Source: Methanocorpusculum sp.
Lineage (GTDB): Archaea; Halobacteriota; Methanomicrobia; Methanomicrobiales; Methanocorpusculaceae
Reading direction: 5' to 3'
DNA: 64,000 nt
NCBI GenBank assembly: GCA_017387505.1
Contig: JAFOFB010000020.1
Span: 1-64,000 of the forward strand
Below the pieces are notes generated by a model. That model did no database searches. It worked only from the letters and a program-made list of their open reading frames with translations, and was not told the origin of the DNA. Shown piece by piece: positions 34,260-43,120 of the stretch (its first letter is position 1; each line of letters begins with the position of its first letter). The position numbers and the translations under genes are program-made.

Positions 34260-35945
34260 ATGACAGAAACGTCATTACACAACATGATGGACTATGAGGA
34301 GACATGCTCCACATTTTCCATCCCAGTTCCGGAGTATTACAACTTCGGCTTTGATGTTGTGGATGCCTGGGCAAAACAGGACCGCAACAAACTGGCAATG
34401 ATATGGACGAATCAGGAGGGTGAAGAGAAGTACTACACTTTCCGCCACATGATGAATCTGTCCAACCAGATTGCGAACATGATGTTCAAACAGAACATCG
34501 GAAAGGGCGACCGTGTAATGATTCTTCTACCCCGCGTGCCGGAGTGGTGGACATTCGCCCTCGCAGCAATTAAGATTGGAGCAGTCATCTGTCCGTCTCC
34601 AGTCATTCTCACCCCCCACGACTTAGAATACAGAATCAATAAAGGCAAGTTCAAGATGATTGTAACCGACCAGGGCAACCTCTGGAAGGTTCAGGAAGTC
34701 TTAGACAACTGTCCGACATTAAAGGTAAAATTCCTCGTTGACGGTGAGGCTGAAGGCTGGATTGATTATCAGAAGGAACTGATTTACCCGGCAAAAGCAT
34801 CCATTCACCTAAGCCCGCTCATTCGCAAAAATAGAACAAAGGCAACCGACCCAATGCTGATTTTCTTCACCTCGGGAACTTCAGCAAACCCGAAGATGGT
34901 TATGCACAACCATGCATATCCGCTTGGTCATATTGTAACCGGTAAGTTCTGGTATGACTTAACCGAAAACGATCTCCAGTTTACTGTGGCCGATACTGGA
35001 TGGGGTAAATCCTCATGGGGTAAGTTCTACGGACCATGGATGCAGGGAGCCTGTGTCTTTGTATATGACTACCGCGGAAAGTTCAACGCAACTGAACTCC
35101 TGCCGTTAATCGAGAAATACGAGATTACCACATTCTGTGCTCCGTCCACCATTTACAGAATGTTAATCTTAGCAGACCTCAGCACGTTTGACTTCTCTGA
35201 GCTCCGCCACTGCTTATGTGCAGGCGAGACATTAAATCCGGAAGTCAACCGTGTCTGGGAAGAAGGAACCGGCTTAAAGATTTACGAAGCATACGGTCAG
35301 ACCGAGACTGTAATGGTGATTGGAACCTATCCATGCATTGAGCACCGTCCGGGTTCAATCGGAAAGCCTGCCCCGGGATGGAAGGTTGAACTCCACGATG
35401 ATGACGGAAACCCTGTTGCTGTCGGCGAAGAGGGAAGAATCGCTATCCGTACCCGTGACCCGTCCCCGGTTGGTCTGTTTATGGAATACCTAGATGACCC
35501 TGAGGCAACTGCAAAGGTCTTTGTAGGCGACTGGTACTACACCGGTGACAAGGCAATCATGGATGAAGATGGATACTTCTGGTTCCAGGGAAGAGATGAT
35601 GATATCATCAAGTCCTCCGGATACCGTATCTCTCCGGCTGAGGTCGAGTCTGCATTAATGACTCACCCGTGTGTAAAGGAATCCGCAGTTGTCGGAAGCC
35701 CGGACCCAATCCGTGGTGTCATCGTCAAGGCATTCATCTGCTTAAAAGACGGATGGACCGGCTCTGATGAACTTATCCGCGAGCTTCAAAACCACGTCAA
35801 GACCACAACTGCACCATACAAATATCCGCGTGCAATCGAGTTCGTTGACGAACTTCCAAAGACAATCTCCGGAAAAGTTAGAAGAGTAGAGCTTCGTGAC
35901 CGCGAAAAGAAGCGGTATGAAGAACTCAATGAACACCTGGCTTGA
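34260..35945 (+). CDS. AMP-forming acyl-CoA synthetase, medium-chain type
   Basis: Activates a carboxylic acid with ATP and CoA. The 561-residue protein shows the adenylate motifs FFTSGTSANPKMVMH (about 201-215), YEAYGQTET (about 341-349), YYTGDKAIMDEDGYFWFQGRDDD and the C-terminal lysine in KTISGKVRR. The layout is close to the medium-chain (ACSM-like) enzymes, including the Methanosarcina one. The acid used here is not evident; branched-chain or aryl acids are candidates. A motif related to the aro operators stands just before the gene. Confidence 0.9.
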   Translation: MTETSLHNMMDYEETCSTFSIPVPEYYNFGFDVVDAWAKQDRNKLAMIWTNQEGEEKYYTFRHMMNLSNQIANMMFKQNIGKGDRVMILLPRVPEWWTFALAAIKIGAVICPSPVILTPHDLEYRINKGKFKMIVTDQGNLWKVQEVLDNCPTLKVKFLVDGEAEGWIDYQKELIYPAKASIHLSPLIRKNRTKATDPMLIFFTSGTSANPKMVMHNHAYPLGHIVTGKFWYDLTENDLQFTVADTGWGKSSWGKFYGPWMQGACVFVYDYRGKFNATELLPLIEKYEITTFCAPSTIYRMLILADLSTFDFSELRHCLCAGETLNPEVNRVWEEGTGLKIYEAYGQTETVMVIGTYPCIEHRPGSIGKPAPGWKVELHDDDGNPVAVGEEGRIAIRTRDPSPVGLFMEYLDDPEATAKVFVGDWYYTGDKAIMDEDGYFWFQGRDDDIIKSSGYRISPAEVESALMTHPCVKESAVVGSPDPIRGVIVKAFICLKDGWTGSDELIRELQNHVKTTTAPYKYPRAIEFVDELPKTISGKVRRVELRDREKKRYEELNEHLA

Positions 35946-36008
35946 ATAAGCCTTGGGTTCTTTTTTTATTTTTAAATTGAAAAAATAGATTCTGAGATTG
36001 TCTCAGGA

Positions 36009-36389
36009 TTATATTCTCTTAAATGTCTCGCCGAACTCGTTGACTAACGTCTTTCCGTCTTCTGAGATGTAGAGATAATCACCGTTTTCGGTTGTGGGGT
36101 ATCCGACAATGTATCCATTCTTATCCACATATCCCCAGAACACATCAATGGTACTGATGGCTTTTCCGTTAACATCTGCTACAACAGTTCCGGTGTTGTC
36201 TTCTTTGAAGTGGTAAATCATATGGAACTTAACATTATCTGCTGCATCATATGTTCCAACACTCTTCCAGTCGCCAACAATTGCTGTTGGATAATCAATC
36301 GGTTCTGCCGGGTCATCAGTAATGCATCCGGCTGTTAAAACTGCCGCGATGCAGAGGAGAAGAACGGCGAAAACTGCGGTTTTCTTCAT
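36009..36389 (-). CDS. Putative lipoprotein
   Basis: A 126-residue secreted protein of unknown function. The N terminus is a lipoprotein signal: KK, hydrophobic core, then LTAGC with Cys at 22. The remainder is a small beta-rich domain with repeated short turns (WKSVGTYDAADNVKFHMIYHF, DGKTLVNEFGETFKRI), resembling small lipocalin-like or DUF-type ligand domains. It would sit on the outside of the membrane, anchored by lipid. Confidence 0.75.
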   Translation of the reverse strand: MKKTAVFAVLLLCIAAVLTAGCITDDPAEPIDYPTAIVGDWKSVGTYDAADNVKFHMIYHFKEDNTGTVVADVNGKAISTIDVFWGYVDKNGYIVGYPTTENGDYLYISEDGKTLVNEFGETFKRI

Positions 36390-36466
36390 ACAGTAATATT
36401 CCCTGTTATTCTATTTATACATCAATCATCAGAAGACTTATCCCTGTTCTATGAGAATTACTAAGC

Positions 36467-37018
36467 ATGGGATTTGAGATTGAGATTAAGGTAAGAGTTG
36501 AAGCCCTCGAACCGATTGAGGCAAAGCTCATCGAAAATAACGCAGAGTTAATCGCAGATCAGGATGAGCATGATGTTTACTATAACGCCCCGCACAAAGA
36601 CTTTGCAGAAACCGACGAAGCACTTCGCCTTCGCTATGTAAACAATCAGAAGTGCGGAAAGATTATGCCGCCGTGCATCACCTACAAAGGCCCGAAGGTT
36701 GGACGCGAGGGATTCAAGGCACGTGAAGAAATTATCGTTGACTTATCATCCGGCGAAGAGTTCGCAGTTCTCTTGGAAAAAATCGGATACAGAAGAACTG
36801 CCGCAGTTGACAAGCACAGAAAAATCTACCGTGTTCCAAACGCTATTGTAACCTTAGATGAGATTCCAGGCGTTGGAGTGTTCTCTGAAATTGAAGCCGA
36901 CGCAGAACTATCCGAAGATGAAGCAGTAGCTGTAATCGACAAAATTGCAGAGATGGCAGGAATCGTTGGCGAGCGTCTTACCAAATCCTATCTGGAAATT
37001 GTGCTCGAAGCACAATAA
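36467..37018 (+). CDS. CYTH domain protein, class IV adenylate cyclase type
   Basis: A 183-residue protein of the triphosphate tunnel fold. The signature EIEIKVRVE at 4-12 and the further basic and acidic strands (RLRYV, ITYKGPK, VDKHRKIY, TLDEIPGVGVFSEIE) build the tunnel. Members hydrolyse thiamine triphosphate or inorganic triphosphate, or make cAMP (CyaB). The spacing with DEIPGVGVFSEIE matches the CyaB/thiamine triphosphatase branch. Stands alone. Confidence 0.88.
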   Translation: MGFEIEIKVRVEALEPIEAKLIENNAELIADQDEHDVYYNAPHKDFAETDEALRLRYVNNQKCGKIMPPCITYKGPKVGREGFKAREEIIVDLSSGEEFAVLLEKIGYRRTAAVDKHRKIYRVPNAIVTLDEIPGVGVFSEIEADAELSEDEAVAVIDKIAEMAGIVGERLTKSYLEIVLEAQ

Positions 37019-37077
37019 AAATTTTTGAGAGTTTCTCACACCCTCTTTTTTGTAATTTATTTTTAGAAAAAAAGAGA

Positions 37078-37689
37078 TTAGTTAATCTCACTCATATCAG
37101 TAGACTCAGCAACATCGATTGCCTCGCCTAAAGTATCCTGCTGGAGACCTGCTGCCATCTTCTCGGTTAAGTCACGGTCTTCCATAACGTCCTTAATTCT
37201 CTCAAGGTACGGGTCAAGAGTTGTATCATCACGCTGTTCGATGACGTGGCGGTACTCGCGAAGAGTGGTTGGGGAAACACCAAGCTTCTCGGAAATCTCT
37301 TTCATAGTAAGTTCGCTTGACATCAGAATCTTTAACTCGTCCTGGTCAAACGGCATGTTGAAGTCAAGGTCACGGAAAAGCTTCAGTCTGACACGTGCAC
37401 GTGCAACGGTCTTGGAGAGTTTCTCATAACCTAACTCACGGGCAATCTCAGTATCATTCTTGCCTGCGTGGAAGGAAGTGATTAAGCGTGCGAGCTGGAT
37501 TGGTTCAAGCTTAGTCTTGAAGAATCCTCTTTCCTGAATTTCACGCATGATAAGAGCGATTTCACGCTCAACTGCATCCTGGTCACGTAAAGTTCCGTGA
37601 AGGGTTTTCATTGGCTCAACAATCTTTGTCTTCTGGGTTAAATTAGAGAAGAGCTGAAGTAAATCCTTCTGTTTCTTTTTCGGGGCCAT
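37078..37689 (-). CDS. Archaeal helix-turn-helix protein
   Basis: A 203-residue protein with two helix-turn-helix units: NDTEIARELGYEKLSKTVARARVRLKLFRDLDF (about 78-110) and MKEISEKLGVSPTTLREYRHVIE (about 130-152). The first 15 residues are very basic (APKKKQKD), and the acidic C terminus is probably flexible. The protein is widely conserved among methanogens as far as I recall, without a known target. It resembles sigma-region-4-like DNA-binding proteins. Alone on its transcript. Confidence 0.75.
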   Translation of the reverse strand: MAPKKKQKDLLQLFSNLTQKTKIVEPMKTLHGTLRDQDAVEREIALIMREIQERGFFKTKLEPIQLARLITSFHAGKNDTEIARELGYEKLSKTVARARVRLKLFRDLDFNMPFDQDELKILMSSELTMKEISEKLGVSPTTLREYRHVIEQRDDTTLDPYLERIKDVMEDRDLTEKMAAGLQQDTLGEAIDVAESTDMSEIN

Positions 37690-37855
37690 CTATTCTATCC
37701 TCACAATATTGACTTACCGTTCAAAATGTATCTCTAAGAATATAAGGATTATGGATTGAGACCTTGGTTTGAAAAATTATGCGCGCGGATGAAAAATATT
37801 ATATCTGTCGGACGCAGTATGATAAGTCCTTTTTTTCGGACATTAAAAAAAAAGG

Positions 37856-39349
37856 TTAGTGTCTGAAGTGTCTGGTTCCGGTAAACACTACAGCGATTCC
37901 AAGTTCATCTGCCTTTGCAAGGACTTCATTGTCGCGGATAGAACCTCCAGGCTGAATTAAAGCAGTTGCTCCTGCGGCTGCTGCGACCTCTAAGGTGTCC
38001 GGGAACGGCAGGAATGCATCAGATGCTACAACAGTACCTTTCATGGTTCTTCCAAACTCTGCAGCCTTCTCGATTGCAATCTGTGCAGAGTTGACACGGT
38101 TCATCTGTCCAACACCAATACCTACAGTTTCAGTCTTGTTGCTGTAGATGATTGCATTACTCTTTGCGTACTTGACAACAGTCCAGGCAAGCTTGAATGC
38201 TTCCATCTCATCCTCGGTCGGCTGGCGTTTGGAGACAACCTTCCAGTCCTCAGTGTATGCCGGAGTTCTCTGGACGAGAATACCTCCGTCGATGGTTCTA
38301 ATCTCATTTGATTCTTCTGCCGGCGGCAGGATTAATGCACGCATGTTCGGCTTGGACTTCATAATTTCGAGAGCTTCTTCGGTGAAGGATGGAGCAACGA
38401 GAACTTCAACGAAGGTGGAGCAGATCTCCTTTGCAACATCTGCATCGACTTCGGTACTCATTGCAACGATAGAACCGTATGCAGATACCGGGTCAACTTC
38501 ACGTGCCTTGATGTAGGACTCAAGCTGGTTCTCTCCAAGAGCAACACCGCATGGGTTGTTGTGCTTTACGATAACGGTTGCAAAGCCTTCGAGTTCACGG
38601 CAGAGGGAAACTGCTGCGTGGACATCGAGATAGTTGTTGTATGACATCTCTTTGCCCTGCATGGACTCCTGTCCTGCAATACCGGTAGTTCCATAGACTG
38701 CTGCCTTCTGGTGCGGGTTTTCTCCGTAACGCAGGGTTCTTCCGTTCTGGAACTGAACGGTGTAGGTGTCCGGGAACTCCTTGTCGATTCCCTGCAGGTA
38801 GTTGGAGATTGCTCCATCGTATGCTGCAGTTCTGGTGAATGCTTTGGTAGCGAGCTTTAATCTCTGCTCAGGGGTGGTTCCGCCGTTGTTTACAGCTTCA
38901 ATTACCTCTGCATAGTCAGACGGGTCAACGATAACAGTAACATCCTTGTAGTTCTTGGATGCTGCACGAATCATTGCAGGTCCTCCAATATCGATGTATT
39001 CAATGAGTTCCTCAAGCGGGAGGTTCTTCTTGGACATCTCTTCGAAAGGATAGAGGTTTACACAGAGGATATCGATTGCTTCGATTCCGTGCTCTGCCAT
39101 AACATCATTGTCAGTTCCGCGGCGGCCTAAGAGACCTCCGTGTACTTTCGGGTGGAGTGTTTTGACGCGGCCGTCCATCATTTCCGGGAATCCGGTGTAT
39201 TCAGAGACGTCCTTTGCCGGGATTCCTGCTTCGCGGAGGAGTTTTGCAGTTCCGCCTGAACTTAATATTCCAATGTTCTGTGCAGCAAGGGCTTTTGCCA
39301 GATCAACGATTCCGGTCTTGTCCCATACAGATAACAATGCAAGAGTCAT
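37856..39349 (-). CDS. purH: Bifunctional AICAR transformylase / IMP cyclohydrolase
   Basis: Carries out the last two steps of purine synthesis. The 497-residue protein has the N-terminal IMP cyclohydrolase (LLSVWDKTGIVDLAKAL, LSSGGTAKLL, MDGRVKTLHPKVHGGLL) and the C-terminal formyltransferase (RYGENPHQKAA, VIVKHNNPCGVA, DAFLPFPDTLEVAA, and ALIQPGGSIRDNEV). Full bacterial-type length. Many archaea use PurP and PurO instead; here the bifunctional form is present. A T-run ends it at about 37845-37853 (minus strand). Confidence 0.95.
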   Translation of the reverse strand: MTLALLSVWDKTGIVDLAKALAAQNIGILSSGGTAKLLREAGIPAKDVSEYTGFPEMMDGRVKTLHPKVHGGLLGRRGTDNDVMAEHGIEAIDILCVNLYPFEEMSKKNLPLEELIEYIDIGGPAMIRAASKNYKDVTVIVDPSDYAEVIEAVNNGGTTPEQRLKLATKAFTRTAAYDGAISNYLQGIDKEFPDTYTVQFQNGRTLRYGENPHQKAAVYGTTGIAGQESMQGKEMSYNNYLDVHAAVSLCRELEGFATVIVKHNNPCGVALGENQLESYIKAREVDPVSAYGSIVAMSTEVDADVAKEICSTFVEVLVAPSFTEEALEIMKSKPNMRALILPPAEESNEIRTIDGGILVQRTPAYTEDWKVVSKRQPTEDEMEAFKLAWTVVKYAKSNAIIYSNKTETVGIGVGQMNRVNSAQIAIEKAAEFGRTMKGTVVASDAFLPFPDTLEVAAAAGATALIQPGGSIRDNEVLAKADELGIAVVFTGTRHFRH

Positions 39350-39425
39350 TGTGTAATAGTATGACTGTTGTGGTATTTTAAAGTAGGGGCTCTACCCCCG
39401 AAAAAAATAGGTTTGGGAATTGTTC

Positions 39426-40604
39426 TCAGACGCGTTCGCCGCACTCAGGGCAGAACTTTGCCCCGGCTGACAACTCCGCCCCGCACTTTGGACAGGCAGA
39501 GGCTCCCATCTTCTTTCCGCATTCGGGACAGAACTTGGCACCAGATGGGACGGCCGCTCCGCACTCAGGGCAGAATGAGCCGGATGCCTGCTTTTCTCCA
39601 CATCCTGGACAGAATTTTGCACCGTCCGGAACTGCTGCTCCGCACTTTGGACATACCTTTCCTGCAGGAGCTGCGGTCTGTGCCTGACCGAATGGGGCAG
39701 CCCCTCCGTTCATACCCTGCATCATCATGTTGCCCATTCCCATTCCAGCTCCCATTCCAGCCCCCATCATTGCAAATCCGGCTCCCTCTCCGCCCTGTGC
39801 AGCCCCGACACCAATATTTTCGATGGCCTTTCCTGACTGGTACTGCATGTAGTTCACGCCAAGGGCGGACATTGCACCACGCTTGTTGATTGCCTCCTGA
39901 ACCTCATCAGGCATGCTGATGGTAAGGCCTGCAAACTTCATAATCTTGAGACCATAACTCTCAGTCTCTGCAGTGAGTTTTGCAAGACACATCTGTTCAA
40001 TCTCCTGCAGGTATGCAGGCATATCTAAGACACCCATCTGCTTCTTTGCTTTGAGTTCGCCTAAGATATCATTTAAGACCATCACAATCTGACCTTTGAG
40101 CCAGTCAACAACCTCTTCAGACTTTGTAAGGCCTTTTGTTCCAACGAACTGGGTAATCAGAAGCATTGGGTCTGCAACTTTGTATGCGAACTGACCAAAC
40201 ATGCGAAGCTGTACAACTCCGAAGTCAGAATCACGGAAAGCAAGCGGCTGAGATGTTCCAAACTTATCTCTGAACTCGCGTTTCTGTGCCCAGTAGAACT
40301 CTCCAATCTGGACGTTACCCATTGTCGCGCCAATAATGTCCTTTAAGACTGGGATGTTCTGTGTGGTTAATGCATATCTGTCCGGACGGTCAAAGACCTT
40401 GAGTGCTTTTCCGTCACGGAAGAAGATACCATACTCATCTTCTCTGACAAGTACGTTATCGTTTAAGATGATGTTTCTTGGAAGTCTCCAGATGAGGTTG
40501 TCTCCTTTGTAGTCCTTAACCCAGTAGAATCCAGCACGTGCATCGGCTCCTTCAATATCAGAGCCAGAACCTATTTTCTGATTTACCTTTGAAAATAATC
40601 CCAT
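39426..40604 (-). CDS. SPFH-domain protein with three C-terminal zinc ribbons (YdjI-like)
   Basis: A 392-residue protein. Residues 25-245 form an SPFH/band-7 domain of the 'virion core protein' (YdjI) group, with FYWVKDYKGDNLIWRLP and MKFAGLTISMPDEVQEAI. A Gly/Met-rich linker (about 270-300) leads to three double-CxxC zinc ribbons (CPKCG..CPGCG, CPECG..CPECG, CPKCG..CPECG). SPFH proteins of this group assemble on membranes under envelope stress in bacteria. It is the last gene of a six-gene operon and starts directly after the upstream stop codon. Confidence 0.88.
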   Translation of the reverse strand: MGLFSKVNQKIGSGSDIEGADARAGFYWVKDYKGDNLIWRLPRNIILNDNVLVREDEYGIFFRDGKALKVFDRPDRYALTTQNIPVLKDIIGATMGNVQIGEFYWAQKREFRDKFGTSQPLAFRDSDFGVVQLRMFGQFAYKVADPMLLITQFVGTKGLTKSEEVVDWLKGQIVMVLNDILGELKAKKQMGVLDMPAYLQEIEQMCLAKLTAETESYGLKIMKFAGLTISMPDEVQEAINKRGAMSALGVNYMQYQSGKAIENIGVGAAQGGEGAGFAMMGAGMGAGMGMGNMMMQGMNGGAAPFGQAQTAAPAGKVCPKCGAAVPDGAKFCPGCGEKQASGSFCPECGAAVPSGAKFCPECGKKMGASACPKCGAELSAGAKFCPECGERV

Positions 40605-41141
40605 TTATGCCACCTCAATTCCTGCAACTGTCTCCATTCTGCGGTCGAAGGTTGCCGAAAACTCCATAATATCTCCTTTAAGAGATGAAAGTACAGGCTT
40701 TACCTCCGCAAAACGCCCGGCATCTGCCAGACCTCTTGCCTCTTTTGCTTTGAGAGCAAGTGCATTTACTGCCTCGAAGAGAGCTAAATCATATTCATAG
40801 AGCTTGTTTAACTCATCCTCTAAAATTCTCACAGCCGCAGAGATTCCTGAGTATCCCTGCTCGGCATGACGAATGGAGGCCTCAAGAGTTTTTGCCTTTG
40901 AAAGAACTCCTGCGATGTCGTTCATTAAATCAAGCTCGAGAGAATTTGCCGCAGACTCTCTTACCATCTCGATTGGAATCAGAACAGACGTCTTGAAGTT
41001 GTCTGCAACCTGGTTTCTAAGCATCGAGTCTGCGATTCTTAAATCTTCTTTCTTTCTGTAGCCTGAGTATCCCGGAAGGAAAATCTGAATCTTCTTTAAG
41101 ATACCTCGGTCTTCTTCTACTCTTTCACGTAAGTCAGTCAT
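40605..41141 (-). CDS. Coiled-coil protein of the SPFH/zinc-ribbon operon
   Basis: A 178-residue, nearly all-helical soluble protein without cysteines of note. It begins LRERVEEDRGILKKIQIFLPGYSGYRKKEDLR and continues in long amphipathic helices. I do not recognise a family. In bacterial operons with YdjG/H/I the extra member is PspA, a helical membrane-binding protein; this one might fill that place, but I see no PspA signature. ATG 41141 lies one base after the upstream stop; a longer frame to 41177 runs into that gene. Confidence 0.7.
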   Translation of the reverse strand: MTDLRERVEEDRGILKKIQIFLPGYSGYRKKEDLRIADSMLRNQVADNFKTSVLIPIEMVRESAANSLELDLMNDIAGVLSKAKTLEASIRHAEQGYSGISAAVRILEDELNKLYEYDLALFEAVNALALKAKEARGLADAGRFAEVKPVLSSLKGDIMEFSATFDRRMETVAGIEVA

Positions 41142-41142
41142 G

Positions 41143-41484
41143 TTATTTTTTAAGGACAATTGACACAATCGCGCCAACAGCGATAATCACAAGGGCAATA
41201 CCAATCCAGAACCATGTTCCAAAGTCAGGAAGAAGTGTTCCAAGCCAGGTCTTTACAACAAGGAAGAGACCTGCAATCGTCATAAACAGAGAAAATCCTA
41301 TTGGACCTTTCTCTCCTACAAAGAGCTGGATTAAGGTTGCAAGAACTCCTGTTCCAATAAGGAAAATACCTGCCCCTTCCCAGAAACCGAATGCCGGGAT
41401 AACTGTTGTGATAATCACAGAAATTCCGGCCACAAGGAGAGCCGTTGCCCAGATGAGCGGTACTTTCTTTTCGTTATTTTCCAT
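41143..41484 (-). CDS. Small membrane protein of the SPFH/zinc-ribbon operon
   Basis: A 113-residue protein with four predicted membrane helices (about 8-27, 34-55, 61-83, 90-110) and short charged ends. Short loops and the lack of conserved charged residues inside the membrane speak against a transporter. It overlaps the preceding zinc-ribbon gene by 11 bases and is one base from the coiled-coil gene, so it belongs to the module. Its function is unknown. Confidence 0.75.
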   Translation of the reverse strand: MENNEKKVPLIWATALLVAGISVIITTVIPAFGFWEGAGIFLIGTGVLATLIQLFVGEKGPIGFSLFMTIAGLFLVVKTWLGTLLPDFGTWFWIGIALVIIAVGAIVSIVLKK

Positions 41485-42079
41485 TTAAGACTCCAAGCAT
41501 ATAGCTAGTTGGTTTTTTGTACGCGGGAAGATAAAGTACTTTTGCCGATTTGACAATGAAATCGTAGTCAAGCTCCTGTAAAGTGCCTGGGATTTCTGCT
41601 TCATAGCGCAGGAAAATAAATTCAGCATTGTTTCCTGCTGTATCTTTTTCCATTGTCATTACCATGCGGCTTCCATTCTTGAACTCAGGAATTGTTGTAA
41701 ACTCCGGCTGGTTTATGGTAAGCTCCATGTTCCAGACTCTGGCATACTCTTCCGGCACTGCATCAGCCGCACAGATGTAGAAGTCCCGCGTTCCGCGCAT
41801 CTGTTTTTGACCGGTAACAGCTCTTGATATCCCTCCTCCGGATATTTTCTCGCGATGAACTATCACATCAGCATTGACTACCCAGAACGGAACATACCAG
41901 AGCGGGTCTTTTTCTTCGACCGTCGGTTTTACAATCGCGAACTCAACAGGAGACGTCTTTCCGTCTGCGAAAAGCGACAAACTTCCACAGTGTTCGCAGA
42001 TAAGCATCAGGTCTCTTTCTTTGGATTTTAAAGGAGCTCCGCACGCCAAGCATTTGAGAGGCTGTAATACTATTGACAT
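41474..42079 (-). CDS. Zinc-ribbon protein of the SPFH operon (soluble)
   Basis: A 201-residue protein opening with a zinc ribbon (CLACGAPLKSKERDLMLICEHCG, cysteines at about 10, 13, 30, 33). The remaining part is a single domain with LWYVPFWVVNADV, a pattern shared with the two larger zinc-ribbon proteins upstream (YPFWIVRYTY and YFPIYELKYRY). It lacks membrane helices, unlike them. The three are probably paralogues. Third gene of the operon; starts 9 bases after the previous stop. Confidence 0.78.
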   Translation of the reverse strand: MSIVLQPLKCLACGAPLKSKERDLMLICEHCGSLSLFADGKTSPVEFAIVKPTVEEKDPLWYVPFWVVNADVIVHREKISGGGISRAVTGQKQMRGTRDFYICAADAVPEEYARVWNMELTINQPEFTTIPEFKNGSRMVMTMEKDTAGNNAEFIFLRYEAEIPGTLQELDYDFIVKSAKVLYLPAYKKPTSYMLGVLNGK

Positions 42080-42088
42080 TTTTCCACC

Positions 42089-43120
42089 TCAGTTAAACAT
42101 ATCATAGGTATTTTCGTAGTTTGTCTCAATGCACTGCTGTTTCCTGCCGCGCTTAAGGCCTTTACCCTTCATGGCTCCTTCTAAGATTTCATCACCGTAT
42201 CTGAAGCGGTTGTAGGCAAAGCCAATGATTCCGGCAGCGGCAATCAGACCGAATGCGAAGAAGAGTGCGATTGCTTCAATTGCGCCAAGAGCCAAGCCGA
42301 AGAAGATAAAGGCAGCAAGAACCGCTCCTGAAAGAGTACCTCCAAGAGCTGCTGCTGTACTCTGGCTTCCTGCATTTCCAGGGGCGCGTCCTGATATTAC
42401 CTGCGATGTAATGCCGTCTAAGACTGCAAAGTATGCTCTGTCTTCATAGGTGTATCTGACAATCCAGAACGGATAGTACACAAGACTGAATGCTTTTTCG
42501 AAGAAGAATGCTTTCGAGAAGTACACCTCATCCATAGAGCGCTTTCCGTCTTTGATTGCCTGGAGTTTTATCTGAGCAGACCCTTCGCTGTATGCATCAT
42601 CACGCGATTCGGGAACTCCGAATGTTACAATCGATTCATCATCGAACTCAACTGCTTTTGCGTGGTCAGGGATTCTGATTGCTGCAATTCCTAAGTCTCC
42701 AGGGTCGCAGGCAATGTCAGAGTAGATGTATTCTCGGTTGACGAGTGATTCATGCGGAATTCTTCTATCCGGCTCGTCCTTGTCGCCTTTTTTTATCTCA
42801 ACACCGCAGACACATGCTTTTCCGCGTCCGACAAGGCGCCAGAACGGCAGATAAATTGGATAGGCTTCGCTTATCTGTGCATTCTTTTCGAGGTCTTTTG
42901 CCTTCGGACCTTCTTTCAGCCACTCTAAAAAGCGAGCCTCCGCTTTTTCGCGTGTGACATCTAAGCGGTACATGATTTTTCCAATTCCCTCATCAGTTGT
43001 CAGAGAGAATACGGAGTCACAGAATTTACAAAGGACGAGTGACTCTCCTTCTTCAGACTGTACCTGACCTCCGCAGTTCGGGCATGTCAGTGAGACGATG
43101 ATTTTTGGAGTCTTGCTCAT
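42089..43120 (-). CDS. Zinc-ribbon membrane protein (YdjG-like)
   Basis: A 343-residue protein: N-terminal zinc ribbon (CPNCGGQVQSEEGESLVLCKFCD), a cytosolic domain with two 'YLPFWR' and 'YYPFWIVRY' segments, then two hydrophobic helices near 260-310, and a basic tail (KGKGLKRGRKQQ). This layout of TFIIB-like zinc ribbon plus membrane span is that of YdjG in the Bacillus pspA-ydjGHI operon. Its start overlaps the upstream stop by 4 bases (ATGA). Confidence 0.8.
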   Translation of the reverse strand: MSKTPKIIVSLTCPNCGGQVQSEEGESLVLCKFCDSVFSLTTDEGIGKIMYRLDVTREKAEARFLEWLKEGPKAKDLEKNAQISEAYPIYLPFWRLVGRGKACVCGVEIKKGDKDEPDRRIPHESLVNREYIYSDIACDPGDLGIAAIRIPDHAKAVEFDDESIVTFGVPESRDDAYSEGSAQIKLQAIKDGKRSMDEVYFSKAFFFEKAFSLVYYPFWIVRYTYEDRAYFAVLDGITSQVISGRAPGNAGSQSTAAALGGTLSGAVLAAFIFFGLALGAIEAIALFFAFGLIAAAGIIGFAYNRFRYGDEILEGAMKGKGLKRGRKQQCIETNYENTYDMFN

